Below, in pieces: positions 1 through 12,499 of a stretch of 64,000 nucleotides of DNA. This stretch comes from Oasisia sp. SBJ-2009. Its lineage: Eukaryota > Annelida > Polychaeta > Sabellida > Siboglinidae. The notes beneath the pieces were generated by a model that did not search any database, was not told the origin of the DNA, and saw nothing but the letters and a program-made list of their open reading frames with translations. The position numbers and the translations under genes are program-made. Location: positions 31,476,658 through 31,540,657 of the forward strand of contig OZ024862.1 in assembly GCA_964017155.1 (NCBI GenBank). The letters run 5' to 3'. Numbering within the stretch: position 1 is the first letter of the stretch; each line of letters opens with the position of its first letter.

Positions 1-560
1 AACTTTAACATTATCACCAATGTCAACACTGTCACCAACATTAACACTGTCACCAATGTCAACACTGTTACCAATGTCAACACTGTCACCAATTTCAACA
101 CTGTCACCAATGTGAACACTGTCACCAACTTTAACACTGTCACCAATGTCAACACTGTCACCAACTTCAACACTGTCTCCAATGTCAACACTGTCACTAA
201 CTTTAACACTGTCACCAACTTTAACACTGTCACCAACTTCAACTCTGTCACCAATTTTAACACTGTCACCAATGTCAACACTGTCACCAATGTCAACACT
301 GTCACCAATTTTAACACTTTGACAGTGTTGACATTGGTGACAGTGTTGACATTGGTGACAGTGTTGACATTGGTGACAGTGTTGACATTGGCGACACTGT
401 CACCAATGTCAACACTGTCACCAATTTTAACACTGTCACAAATGTCAACACTGTCACCAATGTCAACACTGTCACCAACTTTAACACTGTCACCAATGTC
501 AACACTGTCACCAATTTTAACACTGTCACCAATGTCAACACTGTCACCAATTTTAACAGA
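1..560. repeat. 18-bp minisatellite with an internally inverted block
   Basis: Tandem array of about 30 copies of an 18-bp unit (AACACTGTCACCAATGTC and variants with TTT or CTT at the end). Four units at about 321-393 are on the opposite strand (GACAGTGTTGACATTGGT), after which the original orientation resumes. The array starts before the window. It is open in several frames only because the unit length is a multiple of 3 and lacks stops; it is not judged coding. Confidence 0.95.
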
Positions 561-1455
561 GCACTGCTGTCCCAATATAAAACTGATCTCAGTCTTGATC
601 TACGTGATTCACCAGGTCTTTGTGTCACTGTCTACCCCCAGTCAATGTCATCATCACAACCATCACACTCTGGGAAATCAAAATGTAAAATGTAAAAAAA
701 ATTGGTTATGTTTATCACAAAATGCAGGATTTATTCATTTGTCAATTCTGAGAAAAAACACATTTTATCTACACTCGATGCGTTAACCAGTACTGAGTCA
801 AAACATCTGCTGTCACTGAGAGGCATAAAACATGTTACCCTGGATCCACATGTTACCCTGGACACCACTGCATTACCAATAAACACCGCGTGCACTTACT
901 TGTACACTAAAATAGGTGCATATAAGTATTATAACATAAACTGTATCAGTCGTTACACTGTGACCACCCAAATTTATTTAATGTGTTGCAATTTGCAAAT
1001 AATTTGACTCTTATCTGTTCATGAATTTCACGCTACTTGGTCAGTACACAATGTACAAGTGGTAGTCAATACAAAACATTCAGGTCAAATGCACAGGAGA
1101 TATAAAAACGTTCATTAAAACTGTGACTCACTAGAACATATTTGGGCAGTCAAGATGTTAGGACAGATATAATTATACCTTAAATTATATAACAGATTAT
1201 AAACTATAACCTGAAGAAAGTCTTCTGCCTGTAGGCCGTACTAGCTTTACATCAATCAAGAAAAAAACACTAATTTCAAAATAGAGAAATTTGCTATTTG
1301 ATATTGATATGATTAATGTCAGCTTTTATACATTTTGAAACCTATCTTGTCTTCGGTTTTCTATCTAATTGTTTCTGTTTACTTTTGGAATTTGTTGACA
1401 TTGCTTAGAGTTTAGTTTACTGTTGTAGTAGCCAGTTCAAATGTATACATCACTA
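561..1455. other. AT-rich stretch without recognised gene
   Basis: No exon-like reading frame, RNA gene or element was recognised on either strand. Base composition is AT-rich, like the other non-coding parts of the window. Confidence 0.5.
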
Positions 1456-1456
1456 A

Positions 1457-1795
1457 CAGGTTCCAATACCTGCTTATGTCACTAATTGGTCCCATCACAT
1501 GCTTATGTCACTAACTGGTACCAACACATGCTTATGTCACTAACTGGTCTCAACATTTGATGATGTTAGTAACTGATCCCAACACATGCTTATGTCACTA
1601 ACTGTTCCCAACATTTGATGATGTCACTAACTGGTCCCAACACATGCTTATGTCACTAACTGGTCCCAACACATGCTTATGTCACTAACTGGTCCCAACA
1701 CGTGGTTATGTCACTAACCGGTCTCTACATTTGATGATGTCACTAACTGGTCTCAACATTTGATTATGCCACTAACTGGTCCAAACCCTGGAATA
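1457..1795. repeat. 29-bp minisatellite
   Basis: About 11 imperfect copies of a 29-bp unit with core CTTATGTCACTAACTGGTCC followed by CAACACATG. Some copies carry ATTTGATGATGTCAC variants. It lies just 3' (on the minus strand) of the exon at 2084-2857, so it would fall in that gene's first intron. Confidence 0.9.
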
Positions 1796-2083
1796 CGTCA
1801 AAAACAAAGGCTTGAGTGACCACTTGGGTCAGACGCCGTCTAAACATGTCAACGTCCTGCGTCCAATCTCAACCAAACACGTATTAAGGTATTACAGCCA
1901 GGTAGGTGAATGTCACCACCAGATCTCATCCCCACCAGGTCCCACCAAGTAATGACAACACGTGAAGCCGGCACCAGCGAGGCGCAACATAGTGGATTCT
2001 AATAATAGGCGACTGAGCCGCCATCGCCGATTCGGCCATCAATAATTGAAGGTAATCTGCAGCCAGCTGCTCCTCACACCTAC

Positions 2084-2857
2084 CTGCAGCTTTTCCCGAT
2101 TGTAGCCCATTCCCGTCTTCCTCCGCCTCCTCCAGCCCGGCTCCTCGCTCCCGTCCGACATAATCCGTTCACGATCCACCCTCCCCGGGGGTGCTATATC
2201 CACCCTCCCCGGGGGTGCTATATCCACCCTCCCCGGGGGGCCAACGTCTGCCCTCGAATCCCCCCGCGATTCGCTCCGTGATTCCCGCCGCGGTTCGCCC
2301 CTCAACATGACGTTGAAGAGAGCCTCGTCGGCGGGGTCACTGAACACCCTGTTATGACGCACACTCAACGTCACAGGGCACGAGTCACTAAACACCGCCT
2401 CGTCGTCAATACTCGTGTCGAGTAGTGACATGTCGGTCTGTCGGTAGAAGTTGTTCCGGCCCACGCGGCCCGTGTTGCGATCGAGAGACATCGCCTTGCC
2501 GACTACCTTCGTACCCTGAAAGTTCATGCTTTCGGGATCGCGTGAAATCAATGCCCCACCATAGTAGATATATCCGGGGGGTGGCGACTTCCCGAGTTCT
2601 TGTCGAACACTTGGCGACACTGGTGACGTTGGTGACGTCGCCGCAGAGCAATCGCCATCGCTGCTGCTGCTCGGCGAGTGTCTGTTGAATCGTGGGAACC
2701 CGGCAAAGCTGAGTTTCTTCCACGACGCCCTCTTCGGTTTTTTGTTGACACGCCTGCCCAGGTCCGTAGCGGATCCGTCGCCGCCGTTCTCCGACGTCGT
2801 GGGCAGCGCCATCATCGATATGTGTCGAGTGATGGGTTTCTTTTTCCTCAGTGACAT
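2084..2857 (-). CDS. First coding exon of an unrecognised Ser/Pro/Arg-rich protein
   Basis: The minus-strand frame is open from 2911 down past 2084. The first ATG in it is at 2857-2855 and begins MSLRKKKPITRHISMM. The exon ends with a consensus donor, CTGCAG|GTAGGT, with GT at 2083-2082, giving exactly 258 codons in phase 0. The product is basic and Ser/Pro-rich at the N-terminus (KKPKRASWKKLSF, SPSSSSDGD, SPTSPVSPS), then has a more complex stretch (PPPGYIYYGGALISRDPESM, MSLDRN, NNFYRQTDMSLL), three copies of the 9-residue unit PGRVDIAP and an R/E/S-rich tail. It looks intrinsically disordered and phosphorylatable. No family was recognised. An upstream GTG-initiated extension is open but is not expected to be used in a eukaryote. 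Composition is much more GC/CpG-rich than the surroundings, as in a CpG-island first exon. The remaining exons would lie left of position 1. Confidence 0.75.
2160..2243 (-). repeat. Coding 27-bp triplicate
   Basis: Three near-identical 27-bp copies (plus-strand core CACCCTCCCCGGGGGTGCTA) lie inside the minus-strand exon 2084-2857. They encode tandem PGRVDIAP units. The unit is a multiple of 3, so copy-number change would preserve frame. Confidence 0.85.
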
Positions 2858-3760
2858 GTCTGACAGTGACTCTGACACCGACACTGCCCTTGTGCAAGTT
2901 ACGTCAGAACGTCAACAGAACGTCGCGTGTGTGTGTGTCACTAGGACACTGCCATCGCGGTGCAGTGTGGCACTGTGTGGCGCGGTGCTCACTTACTTTC
3001 TCACAACCCACATGGGGAGCTCTCCTAGTCGTGTCGTGTCATCGGTAACTGATCACATTACTGGGACAGCTGTCAGCAGGCACCAGTGACAAAGAACTCA
3101 GTGAGCAGCCTGCTATGGAGACCAGGGCAGCTGATTCGTCACCGTCATTGTTGCTACTCTTTATGATTTATTAATGCGTCTGCAGGCGCGAGAGAGTGTG
3201 GCACATACAGTGTCTGTGAGCACACACACAGCACCTCACAGCTGATACATCCACTTGTGCTGTAGTGACTTGAGTTGACAGACACTACCGGCCCGTACCA
3301 TCACCTCAATACCTGTGTCCAACACACACGCACGCACTCACTGCCGGACAGGTCAACTGACCACGCACTGCCCGCCCGCTTGCCTTCATGCACTGGTCAA
3401 CAAGTACGGCACCCTGACTGGACCCACCGCGTTACATCACAGACTTCCTCAATGAGACACAGTGACCGCTGTGCCCTAAATCACTGCTCCACTGCCATGC
3501 ATCCAGTTATCATGCTACATCAGGTCACATGACCCACGCACAAAAAGTGCGCTCATTACAGTGAATAGTGTCGGTGCGTCGCGTCAGCCAGCGTGGGTCG
3601 ATGCTGCAGTGTCGTGTCGTCTGTCCCGCCGCGTCAGTGCGGTGTCGACGCCGAGCCAATCTAGGCAGGTGCCGTCGCATTTACATAAAATCAAGTGCAT
3701 CCGACGGTGCTTTATCTCTCGCTCTATGCTTGTTTATGCATCGCCAGTTTGGTCGGTCAG
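2858..3760 (-). promoter_or_regulatory. CpG-rich region upstream of the 2857 ATG, candidate promoter and 5' UTR
   Basis: From about 2000 to 3760 the DNA is clearly richer in G+C and CpG than its AT-rich flanks, and it lies immediately 5' of the minus-strand start codon at 2857. This is where a promoter would be expected. No TATA box or initiator was identified, so the call rests on composition and position only. Confidence 0.4.
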
Positions 3761-3861
3761 ACAGGTGATGCCTAGCCACAGTTGACCGTTCAACCCCACC
3801 CTGTCACCCCGCTGTCACTCACAGGTCGTAAGCCGTTCTACACACCCCCGTGTCGAGGGTA

Positions 3862-3866
<5 letters not shown>

Positions 3867-3903
<37 letters not shown>
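3867..3903. repeat. (AC)n microsatellite
   Basis: Uninterrupted CA dinucleotide run of about 36 bp. Confidence 0.95.
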
Positions 3904-3905
<2 letters not shown>

Positions 3906-4616
3906 TGGGGTGCGCGTCTATGAAGCAGATAATGAGCACATTATTGCTGACTTGAATTGAATGACGCTGTCATGGCCAGCCCTGTCCTCAGAAAGTTTAC
4001 ACAACAACTAGAACAGAAGCGGCCAGGCCAATCCAATCGGCAATCCAAATCCGGCTTCTTGAAAGCCGTCTCAGAAAGCCACAGGGCTGATAAGGAAAGG
4101 CATCAAGATAACGGCTGTACTAAAAGGGGTTTGATGTAGATGTTTATCTGCACAATTTAATGTTTGAATCAACAGTGTGGCTATTATTGTGTCTGCACTG
4201 AGAGAGGCAGACAGGGAGGAGTCGACACCAATAAAGGGGAGGGCTTGCTATACACATTCACACGACACCCTAATCCCAAGGGAACCCTCTATCTGCACTC
4301 CCAAGTTTACTAAGAGAAGGGATTGTCACGCTCCAGTTAACAGGAGTTGTTGCAAGGAAGATTTAGCTTGATGGTCAACATGATTGATGACAATGTTAGT
4401 GTTGCATGTTGTCAACATGTGATCCCCACTACCCAGTCGTGCCGGGTTAGACATTGGACCTTTAAATACACACCAGGTAACTCAACTCAGTTAATTGACA
4501 CCTCCGTAAACCAACCTACATACATTGTACAATAATATATATTTACGTACTCAGTACACAGTATGCTATAGTGCTATAGTTTCACTGTTGTCCAACCTAT
4601 GTACGCATCCAGTAAA

Positions 4617-4686
<70 letters not shown>

Positions 4687-4776
4687 GTGTATATAAATAT
4701 ATAAAATTATATATACATATATACATACATATATATATATATATATATATTATAATATACATATACATGTATGTGG

Positions 4777-4803
<27 letters not shown>
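4617..4803. repeat. (AT)n microsatellite cluster
   Basis: Two long AT runs (about 4621-4683 and 4728-4801), separated by degenerate ATAC-type sequence. Confidence 0.95.
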
Positions 4804-4807
<4 letters not shown>

Positions 4808-4809
4808 CA

Positions 4810-7800
4810 CAACTCAGAATCAAACTGCCATTTAACTCCCTAGCTTTAAACCTATTTTATCTGGACTACGATTCTAGTCAAAATCAGCACTCACTGGACA
4901 CGGAAACAGAAACCCTACACCCTAGTGTTGTGGATCTCTGTTGGTTGATTTGAAATGAATGACATTAGTATCTTGTCACCATTTTGGAAATACACAGGAG
5001 TCATCTAATATTCACTGTTCATCAGTTATTAGCGACATTATGAAGTACATGAATAAAGAATTATTTTGACTTAATTTCTTTGTTAGTATTTGATTTGTTT
5101 TTAAAGTGCCAACTCCCAAATTTGTATGTGAATTCCCAAATTTAAGTCACTGGAGTCCCATAAATTTCTCATTAAAATTGATGCCTGAATAAATGATATC
5201 CCAACATACTGAGGTATGTTAAGTATTACATGAAAGAAAGAATCTAAGGAACAAAAAAGTCACTTTTGTCTAAACCTGTTTTTCTCCAATCAGAAATGCA
5301 TAAAGCACAATGCAGTCTGTACTATTAATCTATATCGAAACGCTACAGCTACACTTTATTCTTAAGTTTCTGCACTTGAATAAAACTTGTATTCTCAATT
5401 TATGCACCTGATTATAAACACTACTAAAACGTTTATTCTCAGTTTCTGTTCATGGCAATAAACTCTAATAAATGTCCTGCCTATCTAATCACATGAACAG
5501 AAACATAAATACGTAAAATGCTTATTTCATCTGATGTCGACTGTAAAACAACTTGCACTGCATTCCAGCGTTCAACCATATGATCTAATGTCAACAACGT
5601 TCGATGTGAGATTTCACACGCTTGGACTAATGAAGTGATCAACACGTTAGAACAACTCTTTCATGTCAGAGTACGCCACACACAAAGCACAAGCGATACA
5701 CCAATGATGAGTGTTTAGATACTGCGCACTAACATCTAGTTACAAACAAATCATCATCAGAGGGGTGTGGGGGAGTCTGGCAGGTAGGCCTCTGACGCCT
5801 CAATCACCCTCCGTACCCATTCCTCTACATGACATTACAGTCAGGCACATAAAGCCCTCGCAATGTAAACAGGGTTGTTAAAGCATAGAGGCCTGTCATT
5901 AACTGACACCTTGGGCTCCACCAGTACAGTCCATGGCACCAGTCTCTATCATCTGTTCCTGCAATAAATCTATCTACAAAGGTGCAAATCAGTTAGCTGA
6001 CGTGTACCTCGTTCACGTAATGTCACACACGGCAGGCAAGTTCCAACATGACATAAACATGTCAGAGGGTATCCAACCAGAAAACTACATGACCATAACG
6101 ACTTCAGTATTCAAAATAGAATAATTCATGGATAGTTTTACATTCGTATAAACAGTGCAATACTTGTCACCAATATTTTTTTTACAAACATAAAGAAATG
6201 AAGTCATTATGGTTAATATACTTTATTTGCGTTTAAGTCATACACATGGCTGGCATCTAAAAATAAATCTGAATTATGTATGCGAGAGAAATAAGGTATA
6301 CGGTGAAGACATGACCCCCCAGCCTCGCACATAATGCATCAACTAAGAAATGCGTGTGACATTCAAGAGTGAAAGGAAAGACGAATGATATTTCATAACA
6401 ATAATATATAGTAATAAGTAGACTTGTCGAGTGCCATAAATTTACACAAAAATCCATTCAGAGGTGCCAAAACACATTAATACATAAAAATAATATAGCT
6501 ATGTAGGATAAATGAGAATAAAAACCCCAAAATGAATCACTAAAACCATGATGAATAATGCACCGGGAAACAAGATAATATTATAGTGGTAACTGGATAA
6601 AAATTATTAAAATATGATGTACAATGTAATATGTGCACCACAAAACATAAATAAATTGGCTAAATGATAAAAGTTTACGATTCACAGACTTGAAATGCTA
6701 CACAATAATGGTGGGTTTTTAAAAGTTGTCTGAACATGGTTGGTGCTGTGGCTGTCTTTAGTTAAAACTAAAATGAAGAAAAATAAAATAAAGAATGTTC
6801 CACATCTGAGGGGCCAAAACTGAGAAAGAGCGATCACCATATCTGCTATTGGATGGTAGCACACGCAAGTCGTTGTTGATGAGAATCTCAAACAGGCCAA
6901 AACAATCTACTATTGAAGCAAAGCGTGTGGCGTACATTGCTTTATGTAGACTCCCACCCATCCACTCATCATTTGGATAGGTAAAGCCAGTTTTGGACGG
7001 GTACAAATATTCCTGAATGCGTGGTGGGTGGAGGGGTAAAAATTAAGGAACAAAAGGTCTCCCAAAATCATAGATAGTGTCAGTTACGCTTTGAAAATGA
7101 GTGTCATGTGTGTTTGTACATGATTTTAAGTCATAATCACACATCATAAACACACATCATAATCTTGTATGTATATGAATTAACATGCAAGTGTCTGCCA
7201 AGAACTTTGTGACTGGCAAATTTTGTATCCCGCATGAAGCTTTGGTGGGTGGAGACAGCACTAGTGAGTAGTGACTGACTCACACCACCCGTGACAACAT
7301 ATCACACACGATGACAGCAATGTGACACAACTTCTCCCCGTGACAGCCGACTACTTTCCTCTTATGGCCAAAGACAATGCACAGAGCCAATATTTATGTG
7401 GTGGTCATTTCCTCCTGCTGGTGTCATCGAGTAGGCTGTCAGTGCACTCGAAATGATGTTAGAATAATTGCGAGGTACACAGTTGAGTCTTTGTTCTCGC
7501 ACTGATTAATGGGCGCAGCTCGCCATAGAAATTACTCGAGGCAAAGGTGAAAATTAAGAAACACCGATCAACATGACCAGTAGCTCGGTGAACGTCGCAA
7601 CAAGAACAATAAATTAACGCAGTTGTCCAGCGGTCTTTGTCCATCGGTGAAATGGATGCAATTGTTGACTGCAGGAGAAGTCGAGTAAACATGTCATTGT
7701 CATGTTTGAACTGGGTTTCTACAGGCAGGGCTTTGTGAGGGTCCCGACAAAGGAGAGTTAGTGCACCGGTGGCGGGCAAGGAGTGCGCACCAGCACTGAG

Positions 7801-7960
7801 GGCATTTCAGCATGTCAAGTACAACACAGTTCACTTAGGTCCACTACCAAGTTCACAGCGAAACAGCGCTCGAATCGCGTGATTAACGTCACCAGACGCG
7901 CTTGGCAAAACACTTCTTATGTAATGTCAGGCTTGGTTCTGATTGATGTCTTGGTCTACT
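4810..7960. other. Gene-free AT-rich stretch
   Basis: Short chance reading frames only. No splice-flanked exon, RNA gene or transposon protein was recognised on either strand. Confidence 0.5.
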
Positions 7961-7967
7961 GATAGTG

Positions 7968-8415
7968 TCTTGTTCTTTTGTTCTCTTGTTTTTCTGATGT
8001 TGTCTTGTTCTTTTGTTACTGTCTTGTTCTTCTGATGTTGTTTTGTTCTTCTGATATTGTCTTGTTCTTTTGCTGCTGTCTTGTTCTTCTGATATTGTCT
8101 TGTTCTTCTGATGTTGTTTTGTTCTTCTGATATTGTCTTGTTCTTCTGATGTTGTCTTGTTCTTTTGCTGCTGTCTTGTTCTTCTGATATTGTCTTGTTT
8201 TTCTGTTGTTGTCTTGTTCTTCTATTCTCTTATTCTTCTATTGCTCTATTGGTCTTGTGATATTGTTTTGTTTTTCTATATTGTTATCTTGTTCTTCAGC
8301 TGTTATCTTGTTCTTGTGATGTTATCTTGTTCTTCTGTAGGTGTCTTGTTCTGATGAAGCTGTCTTGTTCTTATGATGCACTCTTGTCCTTCTGTCGTTG
8401 CCTTGTTCAACTCTG
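7968..8415. repeat. Pyrimidine-rich about 21-bp minisatellite
   Basis: About 20 degenerate copies of a 20-21 bp unit with core GTCTTGTTCTTCTGATGTT, and variants ending GCTGCT or GATATT. The plus strand is strongly T-rich and the complement correspondingly A-rich. The open frame over it (hydrophobic Leu/Phe/Val/Ser) is a composition effect. Confidence 0.9.
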
Positions 8416-8573
8416 GTTAGGTCATGTTCTTCTCTTTCAGGTTTGGCTTATTTTGTCAGGGTATATTTTCCTGCTATTCTGTTATCTTTACGGTATGTTT
8501 CTCTCGGTACTTGTCTGAGTGTGTTGCTTTGTTCAGGCTCGTTTTCTGTTGTTCCGACACATTCTTTTCTCAG

Positions 8574-8711
8574 ATACTTTATATGGGAGTTTTGTGTGGG
8601 GTTTATGCTAATCCTTCCACACCAGTTCCAAGATATCCCACCCCTGCTATGCAGCCACCCAAGTTGGTGGCCGCCAACACCTGCTGCAAGTGCTGCCAAG
8701 GTGGCAACTGA
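8574..8711 (+). CDS. Candidate terminal coding exon (Pro-rich, Cys-cluster C-terminus)
   Basis: A strong acceptor-like tract, TTCTTTTCTCAG, ends at 8573. It is followed by 45 open codons and a TGA at 8709-8711. The peptide is protein-like: NPSTPVPRYPTPAMQPP, then KLVAANTCCKCCQGGN and stop. A Pro-rich stretch ending in a CCKCC cluster recalls small palmitoylated or cysteine-rich membrane-protein tails, but no family is assigned. No upstream exon was found, and the frame could be chance. Confidence 0.3.
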   Translation: MLYMGVLCGVYANPSTPVPRYPTPAMQPPKLVAANTCCKCCQGGN

Positions 8712-9060
8712 CATCCATTAAACATGTGGTCCTACTGTTTGATTACTTGTGCATTGGCTCTGCCAGCTATCCAGCTATAACTTGTCAAGGCCAAGTGTCT
8801 AGTTTTCTTTCTTCTATCAGTTATCTAGCTTGTTACTTGTCAGTGATTGTGAGCAGTAAGGAGGTCCAAAACAAAAAACCAATGTCATGCAGTGTAGAGA
8901 GCCCCGGGTTGTGTACATGTACACCAGGGTGTGTGTACTTGTGTGCACATGCATGTATAGATGTGTGTGCTTACACAGAGACATGTACACCCACACACAT
9001 GTACACATTCTCACTCACAAGACACACGGCAGTATCAAACACACAGTGACATACATACAG

Positions 9061-9121
9061 ATGTACACACACATGCACGCATGCACGCACGCACGCACGC
9101 ACGCACACACACACGCAAACA

Positions 9122-9153
<32 letters not shown>

Positions 9154-9162
9154 ACGCACGCA

Positions 9163-9194
<32 letters not shown>

Positions 9195-9290
9195 CACACG
9201 CAAACAACACACACACACACGCACGCACGCGTGGGCACGCACGCACGCACACACACACACACACATGCACACAACACACGCATACACACA
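9061..9290. repeat. Compound (CACG)n/(CA)n microsatellite
   Basis: Alternating blocks of CACG tetramers and CA dinucleotides with GCAAACAACAC interruptions. The sequence is almost entirely alternating purine-pyrimidine and is open in most frames, but not coding. Confidence 0.95.
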
Positions 9291-9299
9291 GTTCGTGTT

Positions 9300-10290
9300 G
9301 GGTGCAGAGTGAAAATGTGACTACAACATCAAAGAACCCGGGCTAGATATCTAACAGCCGCTGCCACAAGATTATACTTTGTATAGTGCAGCCAGTGAAT
9401 CATCAATGCAAGAACAAAAGAAAGAACAGAAAGCACAGGTTGCAGACCAGTTACGAGATAAACCTCATCAACACACAGAGAATGAAGAGAACATCGACAA
9501 CTCTATGCTTAATTGCAACTGAAGGGGTACTAGAATTTTAGTTATTATTCCCTGATAATAGACGTATCAGATGGCTGCCAATGGAACCGTGCTGGTACAG
9601 TGCCCGGGAAGGTTCTCATCACACCAACTGGCCGGACGCAGCATGAATCTTTCAGAGACTACTCATCTTCACTTCATCCAAGATTACCACAAAAGGTCAG
9701 AACCGCCCCGGCTAATTGTCTTGACTGGCAGTCTATCCCTGACACACAGGATTAAACACCTCATTGTTGTCACCAACCATGACACCCTGAGAGTTCCCAG
9801 ACACTGGTCAGCCACTGTTACATAACACCACAAGCTATAATTGATAATTAACAAGTGTTGACATTTTAAAATGTATTCTGGATGTGGTAAGATTCAATTA
9901 TCCAGGTGGCGGGCGATACTGACCACAACACTGGACAAACAACGGGCTCTGGACAGCCTGAAACAAAACAACTGCCATGTCAGAGACCACCTGACCACTT
10001 CAAAGTGCCTGGCTGGTCATGCATGCCCGCCTTTACCCTACTTGAAACCTGATAAGAGCTACTACGCAAGCACTCAATATGCAAGAGTAACACCTTGACA
10101 CCGCTTTAGAGGCTTTTCTTTGTGCTACGGTTAACGTCAGTAAGTTGAGGTCGCAGGCACCTCGCTCGATTTTTTCTTTCTCGTGTCCCACAATGCATCT
10201 GCCAGTGTTCGTCGACGATCGTTGGTATTTTTTATGAATGCAGAGTAGTTAACAGTCGACAAACTGGTTAGAAGATTGTTCTGTCCGTGC
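9300..10290. other. No recognised feature
   Basis: Short open frames without splice context or recognisable protein similarity. Confidence 0.4.
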
Positions 10291-10299
10291 ATGTCTACC

Positions 10300-10925
10300 C
10301 CTCCTGACACCAGTCTACCTCTTGCGTCACCAGTCTACCCCTCACTCTATCCCTCAAGTTATCACTCTACCCCTCCTGTCACCTGTCAAACCCTGTGTCA
10401 CCACTCTACTTCTTATGTCACCATTCAACCCATGTTGTCAGCAGTCAAACATGTGTCACCAGTCAACTCCTGTGTCACCAGTCAACTCCTGCGTCACCAG
10501 TCAACCCCTGTGTCACCAGTCAACCCCGTGTCACCAGTCAACCCCAGTGTCACCAGTCATACCCTGTGTCACCAGTCAACCCCAGTGTCACTGGTCAACC
10601 CCTGTGTCACCAGTCAACCCCTCTGTCACCAGTCAACCCCTGGGTCACCAGTCAGCCCTTGTATCACCAGTTAACCCCTGTGTCACCAGTCAACCCCTGT
10701 GTCACCAGTCAGCCCTTGTGTTACCAGTCAACCCCTGTGTCACCTGTCAACTCCTGTGTCACCAGTCAACCCCTGTGTCACCAGTCAGCCCTTGTGTCAC
10801 CAGTCAACTCCTGTGTCACCAGTCAACCCCTGTGTCACCAGTCAACCCCTGTGTCACCAGTCAGCCCTTGTGTCACCAGTCAACTCCTGTGTCACCAGTC
10901 AACCCCTCTGTCACCAGTCAGCCCA
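10300..10925. repeat. 19-bp minisatellite
   Basis: About 30 copies of GTGTCACCAGTCAACCCCT, with CAGCCCTTGT and CAACTCCT variants. It is degenerate before about 10440 and regular after. The period is not a multiple of 3, so the same repeat is translated in three frames; the open frames across it are not genes. Confidence 0.95.
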
Positions 10926-11439
10926 CACAAGGATGAACCGAGGCCTTCATCGAAACAAAGAACCTTTTCAAGAAGCAAACAAGATGATATGATAACATAT
11001 GTTACAGTAAGCCACTGTAACACTGACGTTCATTGTGCCCCATTGTAAGCGCCCCAAGAGTGCGCCTTCAAAGGCAGGGCGTCCTACTGCTCCACACCTG
11101 CAGCTCAGGTGTGTCGAGCTGCTGCCCTGGACACCTGCCCTAGTCGCCCCTCCCACCGGGGTAAAGAATTCACATCAGTGCAACTATGTCGGACCTGTAT
11201 CTGAACACATTCCGGTGTGTACCCCACACAGTGGGGTACAATAGACAGGCACACCCCCTGCAGCAGGTGACACTCTACACCTGCTGGGAGCAGGTATCAC
11301 GGCACTAATTGTATATTTACCTCAGGTGTTCGTGTCCAATGAGCTTTTTTAGCAACATGACAATTCCATAAGGAAAACATTCATGATAAATGGAGCAAAC
11401 TGTCTCCGGTCTGACTGCTCCTGGACGGGGCGAATGTAT

Positions 11440-12440
11440 AAGTAGGGTGGAGGAGCTACAGGGCATAGGTGGAGGGGCTACAGGGCAGGGTGGCCGGGTT
11501 ATAGGGTAGGGGTGGAGGGTGGAGGGGCTACAGGGCAGGGGTGGATGGGCTACAGGGCACGAGTGGAGGAGCTACAGAGCAGGGGGGTGGCAGGGTTACA
11601 TGATGGGGTGGGGGGCTGTGGGATGGAAGGGTGGATGAAGAGGGGATACAGGGCAGGGGTGGAGGGGATACAGGGCAGGGGTGGAGGGGATACAGGGCAG
11701 GGGTGGAGGGGATACAGGGCAGGGGTGGAGGGGATACAGGGCAGGGTGGAGGGGGGTACAGGGCAGGGGTGGAGGGGCTAGAGGGCAGGGGTGGAGGGGA
11801 TACAGGGCAGGGGTGGAGGGGATACAGGGCAGGGGTGGAGGGGATACAGGGCAGGGGTGGAGGGGATACAGGGCAGGGGTGGAGGGGATACAGGGCAGGG
11901 GTGGAGGGGATACAGGGCAGGGGTGGAGGGGATACAGGGCAGGGGTGGAGGGGATACAGGGCAGGGTGGAGGGGGGTACAGGGCAGGGGTGGAGGGGCTA
12001 CAGGGCAGGGGTGGAGGGGATACAGGGCAGGGGTGGAGGGGATACAGGGCAGGGGTGGAGGGGATACAGGGCAGGGGTGGAGGGGATACAGGGCAGGGGT
12101 GGAGGGGGGTACAGGGCAGGGGTGGAGGGGCTACAGGGCAGGGGTGGAGGGGATACAGGGCAGGGGTGGAGGGGATACAGGGCAGGGGTGGAGGGGATAC
12201 AGGGCAGGGGTGGAGGGGATACAGGGCAGGGGTGGAGGGGATACAGGGCAGGGGTGGAGGGGATACAGGGCAGGGTGGAGGGGGGTACAGGGCAGGGGTG
12301 GAGGGGCTACAGGGCAGGGGTGGAGGAGATACAGGGCAGGGGTGGAGGGGATACAGGGCAGGGGTGGAGGGGATACAGGGCAGGGGTGGAGGGGATACAG
12401 GGCAGGGGTGGAGGGGATACAGGGCAGGGGTGGAGTGGCT
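11440..12440. repeat. G-rich 22-bp minisatellite with quadruplex potential
   Basis: About 40 copies of a 22-bp unit made of GGGATACAGGGCAGGGG plus TGGAG. Each unit carries several runs of 3-4 G separated by 1-5 bases. Longer-period structure is visible: a variant pair (GCAGGGTGGAGGGGGGTAC followed by a GGGGCTAC unit) recurs near 11741, 11965, 12100 and 12267. Open frames across the array are not judged coding. Confidence 0.97.
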
Positions 12441-12499
12441 ATGTGGTGGGAGTATGGAACAGCGCTGGGTGTTGATGGGCTACATATTGGGATGATGGA

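Noticed and set aside
112..786. 224-codon frame at the left edge
   Set aside because: 18-bp repeat translation, including the inverted block.
3957..4139. 60-codon frame with MASPVLRKFTQQLEQKRPGQ
   Set aside because: Protein-like composition and fair ATG context, but no splice sites, family match or neighbouring exon to support it.
10276..11048. Pro/Ser/Cys-rich frames up to 217 codons
   Set aside because: 19-bp minisatellite translated in all three frames; no coding signature.
11035..11110. Possible exon KRPKSAPSKAGRP ending at GTGTGT
   Set aside because: Weak acceptor, short and no similarity.
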